NCBI RefSeq assembly: GCF_013131805.1
Contig: NZ_JABJRC010000001.1
Coordinates: forward strand, 186,001-250,000
From: Kribbella sandramycini
GTDB lineage: Bacteria > Actinomycetota > Actinomycetes > Propionibacteriales > Kribbellaceae
Length of the DNA: 64,000 bases
Direction: 5' to 3'
The notes beneath the pieces were generated by a model, which searched no databases, was not told where the DNA came from, and worked only from the letters and a program-made list of their open reading frames with translations. Of the stretch, positions 1 through 12,127 are shown one piece after another. Positions within the stretch are counted from its first letter, which is position 1. Every line of letters begins with the position of its first letter. Both the position numbers and the translations under genes were made by a program.

Positions 1-63
1 GAGCAGACCGGCGTACGCGACGAAGACCACCGCCAGTACGACGGCCGCCCGCTTGGCCGTCAT
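1..63 (-). CDS. Start of a membrane protein gene (partial)
   Basis: The first 21 codons read M-T-A-K-R-A-A followed by a hydrophobic run (VVLAVVFVAYAGLL), which looks like an N-terminal membrane anchor. The gene leaves the window at base 1. Its ATG directly follows the dapB stop (TAAATG), so it is probably co-transcribed and translationally coupled with dapB. Many actinobacteria have a small membrane protein downstream of dapB, before thyX and dapA. The family cannot be told from 21 residues. Confidence 0.5.
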   Translation of the reverse strand, partial: MTAKRAAVVLAVVFVAYAGLL

Positions 64-1852
<1,789 letters not shown>

Positions 1853-1853
<1 letters not shown>

Positions 1854-2851
1854 CAGCCGGCCTCCCTCTCGAGCAGCGTCGTCCGCCGGATGCACGCGGC
1901 GTCCCGGCCGGGGGCGACGGTCAGCAACGGCGGTACGTCGTGCGCGCAGTCGCCGATCGCGATCGGGCAACGCGGCCGGAACGCGCAGCCGGACGGAATC
2001 GCCCGCAGCGACGGCGGCGTCCCCGGAATCGTCGGCAGCTCCTGGCCTTTCAGGTCGGCCGACGGCATCGATCCGAGCAGCCCCTCGGTGTAGGGGTGCA
2101 CCGGACGGTCCAGTGCGGCCGCGGTCGAGGCCCGCTCGACCACATGCCCGGCGTACATCACCACGACGTTGTCGGCGACGTCCGAGACCACGCCCAGGTC
2201 GTGCGTGATCAGCACGACGCCCATGTCCCGCTCGGCCTGCAGCTCGGCGATCAGCTCCAGGATCTGCGCCTGTACGGTGACGTCGAGCGCCGTCGTCGGC
2301 TCGTCCGCGATCAGCACGTCCGGATCGAGCGCGAGCGCCATCGCGAGCATCACCCGCTGCCGCATCCCGCCGGAGAACTCGTGCGGGTAGTCCCGCGCCC
2401 GCTTCGCCGCGGCCGGGATCCGGACCTGGTCGAGCATCTCGGCGGCCCGCTTCAGCGCGTCCCGCTTCGACATCCCGCGATGCACCCGGTAGCACTCGGC
2501 GATCTGCGTCCCGACCGACTGCACCGGATTCAGCGCCGACAGCGAGTCCTGGAAGACCATCGTGATCCGGTCCCCGACGATCCGCCGCCGCTCCTTGGTC
2601 GTCATCGCGATCAGATCGGCCCCGCGGTACTCCGCCGTCCCGGACACGATCCGCCCCGGCGGCATCTCCAGGATCCCGGTCAGCGCCTGCGTCGACACGC
2701 TCTTGCCCGACCCCGACTCCCCCAGGATCGCCAGCGTCTCCCCCGCCCGCACCTGCCACGACACCCCGTCGACCGCCCGCACCGCACCCCGCGGCGTATC
2801 GAACTCGACCGACAGGTTCTCCACCTTCAGCAACACTTCGCCAGTAGTCAT
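1853..2851 (-). CDS. Oligopeptide ABC importer ATPase (DppD/OppD type)
   Basis: First ATPase subunit of the peptide importer, 332 aa. Walker A GESGSGKS is at about residues 44-51, the signature [16 protein letters not shown] in the middle, and Walker [13 protein letters not shown] follows. The C-terminus carries the oligopeptide extension with GCAFRPRC. It overlaps the upstream permease gene by 4 nt (ATGA) and the downstream ATPase gene by 1 nt. It is expected to form a heterodimer with the neighbouring DppF-type subunit on the cytoplasmic face of the DppBC permease. Family assignment is firm; the substrate (di- or oligopeptides, or another solute) is not shown by the sequence. Confidence 0.94.
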
Positions 2852-3744
2852 CGCAGCAACTTCGGGTCGAGGGCGTCCCGGATGGAGTCGCCGATGATCA
2901 TGAACGAGATGGTCATGGTGGAGATGAAGAGGGCGGGCCAGAGGAACAGGTGCGGGGTGTCGCGGTAGGAGGCGGCGACGCCGAACTGGGAGCCCCAGGA
3001 GATGGACGGCGGCTGGAGGCCGACGCCGAGGAAGGTGAGGGCGGCTTCGAGGCCGACCATGCCGCCGATGCCGAGGGTGGTCATGGCGAGCAGTGGGGCC
3101 ATCGCGTTCGGGAAGACGTGTTTGCGCAGGATGCGCAATGGCGGGACGCCGATCGAGCGCGCCGCCAGCACGTACTCGCGGTTGCGGACCGAGAACACCG
3201 TGGAGCGCATCAGCCGCATCCCGCCCGGCCAGCCGATCAGCAGGATGACGCCGACGATGATCCAGATGCTGCGGTTCGGCACCGAGTTGAGGATGACGAT
3301 CAGCACGACCAGGCCGGGGACGGCGAACAGGACGTCCGCCGTCCGGCTGATCAGCGCGTCGACGAACCCCGGGAAGTAACCGGCCAGCAGGCCGAACGTG
3401 CCGGCCAGGATGAAAACGCCGAAACTGGCGCAGATGCTGACCAGGACGGACGGGCGCGCGCCGTACACGACGTTGGCGAAGTAGTCGCAGCCCTGGATGT
3501 CGAAACCGAAGGGATGGCCGGGCTCGCGGCTGTGCCGGCTCTTGCTCAGCTCGCAGAACCGCGGGTCGGCCGAGGTGAAGACCTTCGGCACCGCGGCCAT
3601 CGCGAAGAAGACCAGCAGCAACAGGCTGCAGAGCACGAACTGCGGTTTGCGGAGCAGGGCCCGCAGCAGTTCGCGGTTCGACAGCGTGCGGCCGTCGCCG
3701 AGTTCCTGCGCCTCGGCGCTCACCACCGCTTGGACGTCAGACAT
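2848..3744 (-). CDS. Oligopeptide ABC importer permease (DppC/OppC type)
   Basis: Inner-membrane permease subunit of 298 aa. After about 35 polar residues (ending RALLRKPQF) comes the first hydrophobic segment, FVLCSLLLLVFFAMAAV, then a periplasmic loop and five further membrane segments. The EAA loop that contacts the ATPases is visible around REYVLAARSIGVPPLRILRKH. The ATG at 3744 lies 8 nt inside the end of the DppB-type gene, and the stop overlaps the next ATPase gene by 4 nt. This order (B, C, D, F) is the canonical dpp/opp arrangement. Confidence 0.94.
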   Translation of the reverse strand: MSDVQAVVSAEAQELGDGRTLSNRELLRALLRKPQFVLCSLLLLVFFAMAAVPKVFTSADPRFCELSKSRHSREPGHPFGFDIQGCDYFANVVYGARPSVLVSICASFGVFILAGTFGLLAGYFPGFVDALISRTADVLFAVPGLVVLIVILNSVPNRSIWIIVGVILLIGWPGGMRLMRSTVFSVRNREYVLAARSIGVPPLRILRKHVFPNAMAPLLAMTTLGIGGMVGLEAALTFLGVGLQPPSISWGSQFGVAASYRDTPHLFLWPALFISTMTISFMIIGDSIRDALDPKLLR

Positions 3745-4663
3745 GGCGCACCCTCGGGTCCAGGATCCCGTAGAGGAGATCGACCAGCAGGTTGATCACG
3801 ATGAACGACAGGAACGCCAGCGTGGACAGCAGCACCACGACCCCGCCCTCCTTCAGCTTGATCGCCTGGAACATGAACTGCCCGAGCCCCGGCAGGTTGA
3901 AGATCGACTCGGTGATGATCGCGCCGCCGAACATGCCGGCCAGATCGAGCCCGATGAACGTGACCACCGGCAGCAGCGCGTTCGGCAGGATGTGCCGCCA
4001 CAGCACCCGCTGCTCGCCCAGGCCCTTGGCCCGCGCGGTCTTCACGAAATCCGCGTTCACGGTCTCGACGATCGACGTCCGCATCAGCCGGGCCAGGCCC
4101 GCGAAGCCGAGGACGCCGATCACCAGCGCGGGCAGCAGGTACGAGTTCGGGAACCCCTCCAGCACGCCGGAGACCGGGAACCACTTGAGCTGTACGCCGA
4201 ACACGAACTGGGCCGCGAAGTACGCGACCAGCCCCGGCACCGCCAGCAGCACCAGGGTGACCAGCAGCAGCGACCGGTCGATCAGGCCGTTGCGCTTGAA
4301 CCCGGCGTAGATACCGAAGATCAGGCCGAGCGTCCACTGGACGGCGTTCGCCAGCAGCGTCAGCTTGAGCGTCACCGGGATCCGCAGCCGGAGCTGATCG
4401 GCGATGTCGGCGCCGGCGAACGTCGTCCCGAAGTTGCCGGTCAGGATGTCCTTCATACTCAGCAGGTACTGGACCAGGAACGGCTCGTCCAGGTGGAACT
4501 GGGCGCGTTTGGCGGCCAGCACCGCGGCCGGGATCGGTTTGTCGCCGGCCAGCTCGCGCAGGGGGTCCCCGGGCATCGCGAAGACGAGCGCGAAGACCCC
4601 CAGCGTGACGATCACGCCGATCGGAATCGCCGCGAGCAGGCGGCGCAGGACGAAACGGATCAT
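3737..4663 (-). CDS. Oligopeptide ABC importer permease (DppB/OppB type)
   Basis: Inner-membrane permease of 308 aa, starting MIRFVLRRLLAAIPIGVIV with the typical first membrane helix of DppB proteins. The ATPase-contact EAA loop reads TARAKGLGEQRVLWRHILPN (about residues 210-230). The start codon follows directly on the stop of the substrate-binding protein gene (TAGATG), and the end overlaps the DppC-type gene by 8 nt, so expression is tightly coupled. Together these permeases form the pore served by the lipoprotein encoded upstream. Confidence 0.94.
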   Translation of the reverse strand: MIRFVLRRLLAAIPIGVIVTLGVFALVFAMPGDPLRELAGDKPIPAAVLAAKRAQFHLDEPFLVQYLLSMKDILTGNFGTTFAGADIADQLRLRIPVTLKLTLLANAVQWTLGLIFGIYAGFKRNGLIDRSLLLVTLVLLAVPGLVAYFAAQFVFGVQLKWFPVSGVLEGFPNSYLLPALVIGVLGFAGLARLMRTSIVETVNADFVKTARAKGLGEQRVLWRHILPNALLPVVTFIGLDLAGMFGGAIITESIFNLPGLGQFMFQAIKLKEGGVVVLLSTLAFLSFIVINLLVDLLYGILDPRVRHV

Positions 4664-6271
4664 CTACTTGAACGTCGCCCAGAGTGCCGAGACGCCGACG
4701 TACTTGGAGACCCGCGGCTCGATCTTGGCCGAGTGCAGGAACGCGTCGGACTTGGTGATCAGCGGGATCAGCGGCATGTCCTCGAGGGCGATGTCCTCGG
4801 CCTGCTGGTAGAGCTTGATCGCGGCGTCCGGGTCCGGCTGGGCGTCGCCCTGGGCCAGCACCTGGTCCAGCTTCGGGTTGCTGTAACCGGAGAAGTTGGC
4901 GTCACCGGTCGACTTGAACATCGGGGTCAGGTAGTCCTCGATCGAGGGGTAGTCGTGCCCCCAGCCGCTGAACCGCAGGCCGTCGAGTTTGCGGGTGTCG
5001 GCCAGCTCGGTGATCTCCGAGCCCTGCTTACCGGTGTACTTGACCTCGAGGCCGAGGTTCTGCCGGATCATGTTGCCGAGCGCCTCGGCGAAGATCTGGC
5101 CGGTCGCGCTGGTGGTGCTGTAGTTGATGTTGACCGGGCCGCTGAACCCGCCGGCCTCGGCCAGCAGCTGCTTGGCCTTCGCCGCGTCGAAGTCGCAGTA
5201 CTTGCAGGCGTCGGCGCGGTAGCCGACCATGTCCGGCGCGACCAGGGCCTTGGCCGGCTCGGCGAGGCCGACCAGGTCGGCGTACGCCTTGCGGTCGATG
5301 GCCATCGAGAACGCGTGCCGCAGCTTGGGGTTCTTGAAGCGCTCGTCCCATGCGGGCAGCGTCAGGTAGTTGGCGCCCGAGCTGACGCTGGTCACCCACT
5401 GGTCCGGGGCGTCGTCCTTGAAGCTCTTGATCTTGGTCGACGGGACGCCGACGAAGTCGACGGTGCCGGCCTGGAACTCGTTGTACGCCGTGTCCGCGTT
5501 CGGGATGAAGCGGAAGGTGATGGCGTCGGCGTCCGGGGCGGTCTGCTTGTAGCCGTCCCACTTCGCCAGCTTGATGTCGTCACCGGCGTTCCAGTCGGCG
5601 GCCAGCTTGTACGGGCCGTTGCCGATCGGCTTGCGCTTGTAGGCGTCCGGGTCCTTGCGGACCTCCTCGGGCAGCGGCGCCAGCCCGAAGTACTGCAGGG
5701 TGAGGCCGAACTGCGAGAACGGGACCTTGAGCTTGACCGTGAACGTCAGGTCGTCGACCTGCTTCAGGCCGGACAGCGCCTTGACCGCGGTCGGCTTCGG
5801 GGTGGCGCCGTCCGGGGTCTCCGGGTTGAGCGCGTCGTACCCCTCGATCTTCGAGAAGAAGCCGTTGTTCTTCCACGCGGTCGAGCCCTGCGCGGTCAGG
5901 TTCCAGCTGTCCACGTAGTCCTTCGCGGTCAGCGGCTGGCCGTTCTGGAAGGTGTTCCCCGGCTTCAGCTTGATCGTCCAGGTCTGGCTGTTCTTGTCCG
6001 GGGTGACGGAATCCGCCATCACGTTCAGCAGCTTGCCGGTGTTCGGGTCCGTGGTCACCAGCGGCGCGAACATCGCCATCGCGACCTGGATCCCCGGGCT
6101 GCCGTTCTCGTTCAGCGGGTTGATGTACTCCAGCGGCTCCGCTGCGATCGCGATCACCGTGGACCGGGCGCCGTCGCCGGAGCCGCTCCCACTCGACTTA
6201 CCGTCCCCACAGGAGGCCAGCACCAGGCTGAGCCCGAGCGCCACCCCCACAACCCCAGTCAGACGTCGCAC
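4664..6271 (-). CDS. Peptide-binding lipoprotein of the ABC importer (SBP family 5)
   Basis: Extracellular solute-binding lipoprotein of about 535 aa and first gene of the importer operon. The GTG at 6271 gives a compact lipoprotein signal: RR, a hydrophobic stretch (LTGVVGVALGLSLVLAS) and the lipobox L-A-S-C. GAGGAA lies upstream, though with a rather long gap. An in-frame ATG at 6325 would add 18 charged residues before the signal and has no ribosome-binding site. The body has the SBP_bac_5 pattern (LEYINPLNENG near the N-terminus, TWTIKLKPGNTFQNG, PIGNGPYKL, LRHAFSMAIDRKAYADL). It is followed at zero spacing by dppB. Ligand specificity cannot be read from the sequence. Confidence 0.92.
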   Translation of the reverse strand: MRRLTGVVGVALGLSLVLASCGDGKSSGSGSGDGARSTVIAIAAEPLEYINPLNENGSPGIQVAMAMFAPLVTTDPNTGKLLNVMADSVTPDKNSQTWTIKLKPGNTFQNGQPLTAKDYVDSWNLTAQGSTAWKNNGFFSKIEGYDALNPETPDGATPKPTAVKALSGLKQVDDLTFTVKLKVPFSQFGLTLQYFGLAPLPEEVRKDPDAYKRKPIGNGPYKLAADWNAGDDIKLAKWDGYKQTAPDADAITFRFIPNADTAYNEFQAGTVDFVGVPSTKIKSFKDDAPDQWVTSVSSGANYLTLPAWDERFKNPKLRHAFSMAIDRKAYADLVGLAEPAKALVAPDMVGYRADACKYCDFDAAKAKQLLAEAGGFSGPVNINYSTTSATGQIFAEALGNMIRQNLGLEVKYTGKQGSEITELADTRKLDGLRFSGWGHDYPSIEDYLTPMFKSTGDANFSGYSNPKLDQVLAQGDAQPDPDAAIKLYQQAEDIALEDMPLIPLITKSDAFLHSAKIEPRVSKYVGVSALWATFK

Positions 6272-6506
6272 GGTCGGACCAACTTCCTCGGCAAAGCGCC
6301 GTTCGGCAGGCGGATCAAGCGCCATGTTTGCTGGTCGAAACTGCGCATGTCAACGTTGTCAGCCTCAAATCGGCCTCGCGTAACGCAGGCGTTACCTCGC
6401 CAAGACCTCAGATGACTCTCCTGAGGCAGCCCTTACTTCCGCATTTCTGTCCACCCGAACCGCCAAGTCATCAGATGTCAACCCTTTACCAGCATCCTGT
6501 CCATTC

Positions 6507-6524
6507 CTGCGCACAAACGCGCAG
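6507..6524 (-). terminator. Weak hairpin after the ABC exporter gene
   Basis: Six-base inverted repeat (CTGCGC / GCGCAG) with a 6-nt loop, 3 nt beyond the exporter stop codon. There is no real T-run, so this is only a candidate. The rest of the 255-nt gap up to the start of the binding-protein gene holds no ORF I can support; it must contain the importer promoter, but no clear -10/-35 pair stands out. Confidence 0.3.
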
Positions 6525-6526
6525 TG

Positions 6527-8233
6527 TCAGCCCTCCTGAGCGGCGCACAGCCGAGCGAACCGACCCGCCGGATCCGCGATCAGCTGCTGATAGGTCCCGT
6601 GCTGGACGACGCGACCCTCGTCGAGGACGTAGATGCGGTCCATCTCGACGAGGGTCGAGGCACGATGCGAGACGACGAGGGTGATGCGGTGCTGCTTGGT
6701 GCGCTGCAGTCCGGCGAAGATGTCGCGTTCGGCTTCGGCGTCGATCGCGGAGGTGGGTTCGTCGAGGATCCAGATCCCCGCGTTGCGCAGGTGGATCCTG
6801 GCCAGAGCCACCCGCTGCCATTGGCCACCGGAGATCCCGATGCCGCCCCACTGCTGGCCCAGCTGGGTGTCCGGGCTCAGGCGGTCGTAGTGGGCGGCGG
6901 CCAGCGCCGTCCGGATGACGTCGTCCGGTACGTCGCCGGGCATACCCAAGGCGACTGCGTCGCGCAGGGTGAACTCGAAGCGGCCGAACTCCTGGACCAG
7001 TAGGCCGAAGTGTCCGAGCCGCTCGGGCTCGGTCAGGTCGGCCGCATCCCGGCCGTCGATCAGGATCCGGCCCGCGCATGGCGTCAGGCCGCCGACCAGC
7101 AGATTGACCGCCGTCGTCTTCCCGGCGCCGTTCACGCCGACCAGCGCGACCAGCTCGCCGCGCCGCGCGCTGAGCGAGACGTTCGAGAACGCCGGCCGGT
7201 CGGCCCCGGGGTACCGGTACGTGACGTTGTCCAGGGCAACGGATTCGACGACCGGTACGACGGTCTGCGGCGCGGCCGGTGGGACGCTCGCGACGAAACG
7301 CCGGTAGATCCGCGCCTGGGGCGTGGCGGTGACGATCGAGCCGAAGGCGTAGCCACACAAGCGGATCGCGTTCAGCCCGGAGATCGTGCCCGCCACCGCC
7401 GCGGCGGCCGCTCCCCCGCTCGCGCCGCCGAGGACCAGCGCGGCCAGGGCGCCGCCGAACAGCAGCGCGGTCGCGACCGCAGCCGCCAGCTCCCACCACA
7501 TCGCCACCGCGATCATCCCGTCCAGAACGACCGTCGCCGCAGTCCGATGCCGAGCGGCCAGCGCCGCGACCTTCGCGCCGGAGCCGAGTACCGCGAGCTC
7601 CGTCCCCGAGCGTTGCCGGATCAGCTGCTCGGTCGCGTACGCCGCGCGCCGGTCCTGCTCGGCGACCTTGGGCCATCCGGCCGACTCCATCCGCGAGATC
7701 AGGCTGAACGCAAAAACGGTCGGTACCAGCGCCGCCAGGACCAGTGCGCCCGACAACGGATTGATCGACCAGATCGCCGTACACAACCCCGCCGACGTCA
7801 CCGCCGCCCCCAGCACCTGCACCGGCCGCGATGCCAGCTGGCCGAGCGGCTCGGTCGCCGCCTGGCTCGCCTCCAGGTCGGTCACCACCGCCGGGTCGGC
7901 CAGGCGGCTCGGGCTCAACCGCGCGGCGGCGTCCGCCAACTCGACCCGGTAGTGCAGCTTCAGCCACAACGTCAGCCGCTGCCCGGCCGCCAGCGCTACT
8001 TGGCCGAGCGGGTACATCAACCCGACGACGACCGTCAGCACGACCAGCGCTCCCCAGGGACGCCCACCGCCCGCAAGCCCGTCGACCAGTTGGCTGATCA
8101 GCAGCACCTGAGCGCCGGGCAGCACGGACTGCACGAGCACGAGTAGGCAGCACAGGACGAGCCAGCCCGGTGAGACGCGGACAGCATCGGTCAGAGCGTT
8201 GGACGCAGTACGCATCGCGTCACGAAGAACCAT
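6527..8233 (-). CDS. ABC exporter half-transporter (membrane plus ATPase domain)
   Basis: Single polypeptide of 568 aa with an N-terminal membrane domain (residues about 20-320, about six hydrophobic segments) and a C-terminal ATPase. Walker A is GVNGAGKTT, the Q-loop region LVQEFGRF, the signature ISGGQWQRVALAR, Walker B IWILDEPTSAID and the H-loop VVSHRAST. The layout is that of homodimeric multidrug/lipid/peptide exporters. The isolated gene, with no precursor peptide or modifying enzyme beside it, gives no clue to the substrate. AGAGGA lies 6 nt before the ATG at 8233. It sits between the 3' end of the pnp operon and the peptide importer, on the same strand. Confidence 0.88.
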   Translation of the reverse strand: MVLRDAMRTASNALTDAVRVSPGWLVLCCLLVLVQSVLPGAQVLLISQLVDGLAGGGRPWGALVVLTVVVGLMYPLGQVALAAGQRLTLWLKLHYRVELADAAARLSPSRLADPAVVTDLEASQAATEPLGQLASRPVQVLGAAVTSAGLCTAIWSINPLSGALVLAALVPTVFAFSLISRMESAGWPKVAEQDRRAAYATEQLIRQRSGTELAVLGSGAKVAALAARHRTAATVVLDGMIAVAMWWELAAAVATALLFGGALAALVLGGASGGAAAAAVAGTISGLNAIRLCGYAFGSIVTATPQARIYRRFVASVPPAAPQTVVPVVESVALDNVTYRYPGADRPAFSNVSLSARRGELVALVGVNGAGKTTAVNLLVGGLTPCAGRILIDGRDAADLTEPERLGHFGLLVQEFGRFEFTLRDAVALGMPGDVPDDVIRTALAAAHYDRLSPDTQLGQQWGGIGISGGQWQRVALARIHLRNAGIWILDEPTSAIDAEAERDIFAGLQRTKQHRITLVVSHRASTLVEMDRIYVLDEGRVVQHGTYQQLIADPAGRFARLCAAQEG

Positions 8234-8264
8234 GGGAATCCTCTGGTATGCAGACAGGCCGGAG

Positions 8265-8286
8265 CCGCGCTGAGGGTTCAGCGCGG
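8265..8286 (-). terminator. Hairpin downstream of the pnp-M16 peptidase operon
   Basis: Nine-base perfect inverted repeat (CCGCGCTGA / TCAGCGCGG) with a 4-nt GGGT loop, about 80 nt past the peptidase stop and 32 nt before the exporter start. It could end the ribF-rpsO-pnp-peptidase transcript or sit in the exporter's leader. No U-tract follows, as is usual in actinobacteria. Confidence 0.45.
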
Positions 8287-8367
8287 TGATCCGTCGGCCG
8301 TCAAGTGCGTGTGATCGCGTTCAGCGAGCGATCCAGAGGCAGATCACGTGTGACGTTGCGGGTGAGA

Positions 8368-9681
8368 CTACAACGTGAAGGCGGTGGTGTCCTCGGCGAA
8401 CGGGCCCATCACGGTCAGGGCCGGGTCGCCCGCGTACAGGTGGGCGGCGAGGGCGGTGACGTCGTCGAGGGTGACGGCGTCGATGTGGCCGAGAATCTCG
8501 TCGACCGTGGGCAGCTCGCCGTAGACGAGCTCGGCCTTGGCGATCCGGGTCATCTTGGCGCCCGTGTCCTCCAGGCCCATCACGACCGAGCCGCGCATCT
8601 GCCCTTTACCGCGCAGGAGCTCGTCCGGCGTGATGCTGCCGGCGGCGATCGACTCGAGCTCGCGACGGACGACGTCCAGCACCTCGGGGGCCTTCTTGGG
8701 CAGGCAGCCGGCGTAGACGCCGACCATCCCGGAGTCGGTGTACGCCGAGCCGAAGCTGAAGACCGAATAGGCCAGGCCGCGCTTCTCGCGGACCTCCTGG
8801 AACAGGCGCGACGACATGCCGCCGCCGACGATGCCGTGCAGGACGCCGGCCGCGTACCGGCGCGGGTCGTTGCGGACCAGGCCCGGCATCCCGAGCACCA
8901 GATGCGCCTGCTCGACGTCGCGGTGGTGCACGCGAACGCCGCCGTACGTCGGGACCCGGCGGCTCGACGGACGCCGGATCGGCGCGGGCTCGGCGTCCGC
9001 AGTGACCCAGTGCCGCTCGAAGGCCTTGCGGACCAGGCGGACGACGTCGGCGTGGTCGACGTTCCCGGCGACCGAGACGACGATGTTGGCCGGTTTGTAG
9101 CGGCGCCGGTACCAGCCGGCGACCTGCTGCCGGGTCAGGGCCGCGACCGACTCCGGCGTGCCGGTGATCGAGCGGCCGAGGGGGGACGCGCCCCAGACCT
9201 GCTCGGCGAACAGGTCGTGGATGTGGTCCGACGTCTCGTCGGCGTGCATCGCGATCTCTTCGTCGATGACGTCGCGCTCACTCTCGACGTCGGCCGCGGT
9301 CAGCGTGGCCGAGGTGATCATGTCGCAGATGACGTCAACGGCCAGCGGCAGGTCGGAGTCGAGCACCCGCGAGTAGTAGCAGGTGTACTCCTTACCGGTG
9401 AACGCGTTCATCTCACCGCCGACCGCGTCGATCGCGGCCGAGATCTCGAGCGCGTCGCGGCGCTCGGTGCCCTTGAACAGCAGGTGTTCGAGGAAATGCG
9501 TCGCGCCGGCCAGCTGGGCCGGCTCGTCGCGGGAGCCGACGCCGACCCACACGCCGAAGGTGACCGAGCGGAAACCCGGTACGGACTGGGACAGCACACG
9601 AAGCCCGGAGGGCAGGACGGTCCGTTTGACCGGACCGCCCGCCTCCGGGCTCAGCAGCGTGCTGGTGACGGCTCTGCTCAC
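8368..9681 (-). CDS. M16 family zinc peptidase (processing-peptidase-like)
   Basis: Soluble 437-aa metallopeptidase of the M16 (pitrilysin/MPP) family. The inverted zinc motif HFLEH is at residues 62-66, with the downstream glutamate ligand in [11 protein letters not shown] (about E141/142). The C-terminal half has the non-catalytic domain typical of MPP-type proteins ([19 protein letters not shown]). Its GTG start overlaps the pnp stop by 4 nt (GTGA), so it is translationally coupled to pnp. Actinobacteria commonly carry this peptidase gene right after pnp, but its substrates are not established. Confidence 0.93.
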   Translation of the reverse strand: MSRAVTSTLLSPEAGGPVKRTVLPSGLRVLSQSVPGFRSVTFGVWVGVGSRDEPAQLAGATHFLEHLLFKGTERRDALEISAAIDAVGGEMNAFTGKEYTCYYSRVLDSDLPLAVDVICDMITSATLTAADVESERDVIDEEIAMHADETSDHIHDLFAEQVWGASPLGRSITGTPESVAALTRQQVAGWYRRRYKPANIVVSVAGNVDHADVVRLVRKAFERHWVTADAEPAPIRRPSSRRVPTYGGVRVHHRDVEQAHLVLGMPGLVRNDPRRYAAGVLHGIVGGGMSSRLFQEVREKRGLAYSVFSFGSAYTDSGMVGVYAGCLPKKAPEVLDVVRRELESIAAGSITPDELLRGKGQMRGSVVMGLEDTGAKMTRIAKAELVYGELPTVDEILGHIDAVTLDDVTALAAHLYAGDPALTVMGPFAEDTTAFTL

Positions 9682-11924
9682 TCGGCGGAGTCAGCCACCT
9701 TCTCGTCGGACTTCTTCTCGTCCTCACCCTCGACCACCGGGATCAGCGAGAGCTTGCCGCGGTCGTCGATCTCGGCGATCTCGACCTGCAGCTTCTGGCC
9801 GACCGAGAGGACGTCCTCGACGGCCTCGACGCGCTTGCCACCGGCCAGGCCCCGCAGCTTGCTGATGTGCAGCAGGCCGTCCTTACCGGGGAGCAGGCTG
9901 ATGAACGCGCCGAAGTTGGTCGTCTTCACGACCGTGCCCAGGTAGCGCTCGCCCTTCTCCGGCATGGTCGGGTTCGCGATCGCGTTGATCGCGGCCCGGG
10001 CGGCCTCGGCCGAGGGGCCGTCGGTCGCGCCGATGTAGACGGTGCCGTCGTCCTCGATGGAGATGTCGGCGCCGGTGTCCTCGGTGATCTGGTTGATCAT
10101 CTTGCCCTTCGGGCCGATGACCTCGCCGATCTTGTCGACCGGGACCTTCACCGAGATGACCCGCGGCGCGAACTCGCTCATCTCACCCGGCGCGTCGATG
10201 GCCTTGGCCATCACGTCCAGGATCGTCAGGCGGGCGTCCTTGGCCTGGGTCAGCGCACCCGCGAGCACGCTGGCCGGGATGCCGTCGAGCTTCGTGTCCA
10301 GCTGGAGAGCCGTGACGAAGTCCTTGGTGCCGGCGACCTTGAAGTCCATGTCGCCGAAGGCGTCCTCGGCGCCGAGGATGTCGGTCAGCGCGACGTACTC
10401 GGTCTTGCCGTCGACCTCACCGGAGATCAGGCCCATGGCGATACCGGCGACCGGGGCCTTCAGCGGCACACCGGCGTTCAGCAGCGACAGCGTCGAGGCG
10501 CAGACCGAGCCCATCGACGTCGAGCCGTTCGAGCCGAGCGCCTCGGAGACCTGACGCAGCGCGTACGGGAAGTCCTCCCGCGACGGCAGCACCGGCACCA
10601 GGGCCCGCTCGGCCAGCGCGCCGTGACCGATCTCGCGGCGCTTCGGCGAACCGACCCGGCCGGTCTCACCGGTCGAGTACGGCGGGAAGTTGTAGTTGTG
10701 CATGTAGCGCTTCCGCGTCTCCGGGGAGAGCGTGTCGAGCTGCTGCTCCATCCGGAGCATGTTCAGCGTGGTGACACCCATGATCTGGGTCTCGCCGCGC
10801 TCGAACAGCGCCGAGCCGTGGACGCGCGGCAGGATGCCGATCTGCGCCTTCAGCGGCCGGATGTCGGCCAGCCCGCGGCCGTCGATGCGGACCTTGTCCT
10901 TCAGCACGCGCTGCCGGACGAGCTTCTTGGTCAGCGAGCGGAAGGCTGCGGACAGCTCCTTCTCGCGACCCTCGAAGTCGGCGGCGAGCTTGTCGACCAC
11001 GGCGGCCTTGACGGCGTCGGTGGCGTCCTCGCGCTCGTGCTTGCCGGCGATGGTCAGCGCCTGCGACAACTCGTCGGTGGCGGCGGCCTCGACGGCGGCG
11101 AACGCGTCGTCGGCGTAGTCCGGGAAGACGGGGAACTCGCCGGTCGGCTTGGACGCCTTGGCGGCCAGCTCGGACTGCGCGTCGACCAGGGTCTTGATGA
11201 AGCCCTTGGCGGCCTCCAGGCCCTCGGCGACGACCTCCTCGGTCGGCGCCTGCTTGCCGGCGGCAACGGCCTCGAAGGTGCCCGGCGTGGACTCCGCCTC
11301 GACCATCATGATCGCGACGTCGCCGGCGTCGGTGACGCGGCCGGCCACGACCATGTCGAAGACGGCGTCCTCGAGCTCGGTGTGGGTCGGGAACGCGACC
11401 CACTGGTTGCCGATCAGGGCCACCCGGGTGGCGCCGATCGGGCCGGAGAACGGCAGCCCGGCGATCTGGGTGGACATCGACGCCGCGTTGATCGCGAGCA
11501 CGTCGTAGAGCTTGTCCGGGTTCAGGGCCAGGACGGTGATGACGACCTGGATCTCGTTGCGCAGGCCGGAGACGAACGACGGCCGCAGCGGGCGGTCGAT
11601 CAGCCGGCAGGTCAGGATGGCCTCTTCGGAGGGCCGGCCCTCGCGGCGGAAGAACGAGCCGGGGATCCGCCCAGCGGCGTACATCCGCTCCTCGACGTCG
11701 ACCGTCAGCGGGAAGAAGTCGAACTGGTCCTTGGGCTTCTTGGAGGCCGTGGTGGCCGAGAGCACCATGGTGTCGCCGTCGAGGTAGGCGGCGGCCGAGC
11801 CGGCGGCCTGCTGGGCCAGGCGGCCCGTCTCGAAGCGGATGGTGCGGGTGCCGAAGCTGCCGTTGTCGATGACGGCCTCAGCGAATTGTGCGCCGTCCAT
11901 CGGCGCGTTGGTGGATCCCGACAC
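9678..11924 (-). CDS. pnp: Polyribonucleotide nucleotidyltransferase
   Basis: PNPase, about 748 aa: phosphorolytic 3'-5' exoribonuclease and RNA polymerising enzyme; actinobacterial members are also known as GPSI. Domains in order: RNase PH 1, an alpha-helical linker, RNase PH 2 with the active-site stretch [19 protein letters not shown], a KH domain with GPKGKMINQ, then an S1 domain ([20 protein letters not shown]) and an acidic tail. GTG at 11924 is preferred because AGAGGGG sits 6 nt upstream; a GTG at 11942 would add MREGYP at the cost of that site. It lies downstream of rpsO behind a strong hairpin and is coupled to the M16 peptidase gene. Confidence 0.96.
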   Translation of the reverse strand: MSGSTNAPMDGAQFAEAVIDNGSFGTRTIRFETGRLAQQAAGSAAAYLDGDTMVLSATTASKKPKDQFDFFPLTVDVEERMYAAGRIPGSFFRREGRPSEEAILTCRLIDRPLRPSFVSGLRNEIQVVITVLALNPDKLYDVLAINAASMSTQIAGLPFSGPIGATRVALIGNQWVAFPTHTELEDAVFDMVVAGRVTDAGDVAIMMVEAESTPGTFEAVAAGKQAPTEEVVAEGLEAAKGFIKTLVDAQSELAAKASKPTGEFPVFPDYADDAFAAVEAAATDELSQALTIAGKHEREDATDAVKAAVVDKLAADFEGREKELSAAFRSLTKKLVRQRVLKDKVRIDGRGLADIRPLKAQIGILPRVHGSALFERGETQIMGVTTLNMLRMEQQLDTLSPETRKRYMHNYNFPPYSTGETGRVGSPKRREIGHGALAERALVPVLPSREDFPYALRQVSEALGSNGSTSMGSVCASTLSLLNAGVPLKAPVAGIAMGLISGEVDGKTEYVALTDILGAEDAFGDMDFKVAGTKDFVTALQLDTKLDGIPASVLAGALTQAKDARLTILDVMAKAIDAPGEMSEFAPRVISVKVPVDKIGEVIGPKGKMINQITEDTGADISIEDDGTVYIGATDGPSAEAARAAINAIANPTMPEKGERYLGTVVKTTNFGAFISLLPGKDGLLHISKLRGLAGGKRVEAVEDVLSVGQKLQVEIAEIDDRGKLSLIPVVEGEDEKKSDEKVADSAE

Positions 11925-12034
11925 GGGATACCCCTCTCTCACAGTGTTGACGACTGCGAGGCGCGAGCTCCGGGGTGCCGGTCTTCGATCGAGGCCCGCG
12001 GGTACGGCGCTACCTGTACCCGAAAGCCACTACC

Positions 12035-12051
12035 GAGGACCGGTCGTCCTC
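12035..12051 (-). other. Small hairpin in the pnp leader
   Basis: GAGGAC / GTCCTC with a 5-nt loop, about 110 nt before pnp. PNPase mRNAs in several bacteria carry an RNase III-cleaved leader hairpin used for autoregulation. This is a candidate only. Confidence 0.3.
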
Positions 12052-12082
12052 CCGCCACGCGCATCGCGTCGCCTCGTACGTC

Positions 12083-12112
12083 TTACATGTATTCAGTTGT
12101 GATCCACGCTAG
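12083..12112 (-). promoter_or_regulatory. AT-rich candidate pnp promoter region
   Basis: On the minus strand this stretch holds GGATCAC, then GAATACATG and TAAGAC, and is clearly poorer in GC than its surroundings. Streptomyces pnp is known to have its own promoter besides read-through from rpsO, so a promoter is expected here. The hexamers are poor matches and the assignment is tentative. Confidence 0.3.
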
Positions 12113-12127
12113 CGGGCGTGGATACGC

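Noticed and set aside
3497..6415. 972-codon plus-strand open frame
   Set aside because: It is antisense to the dpp permease and binding-protein genes, lacks any domain and has the biased composition of a GC-rich shadow frame.
6527..8233. Lanthipeptide or bacteriocin exporter
   Set aside because: No precursor peptide, protease domain or modification enzyme is adjacent.
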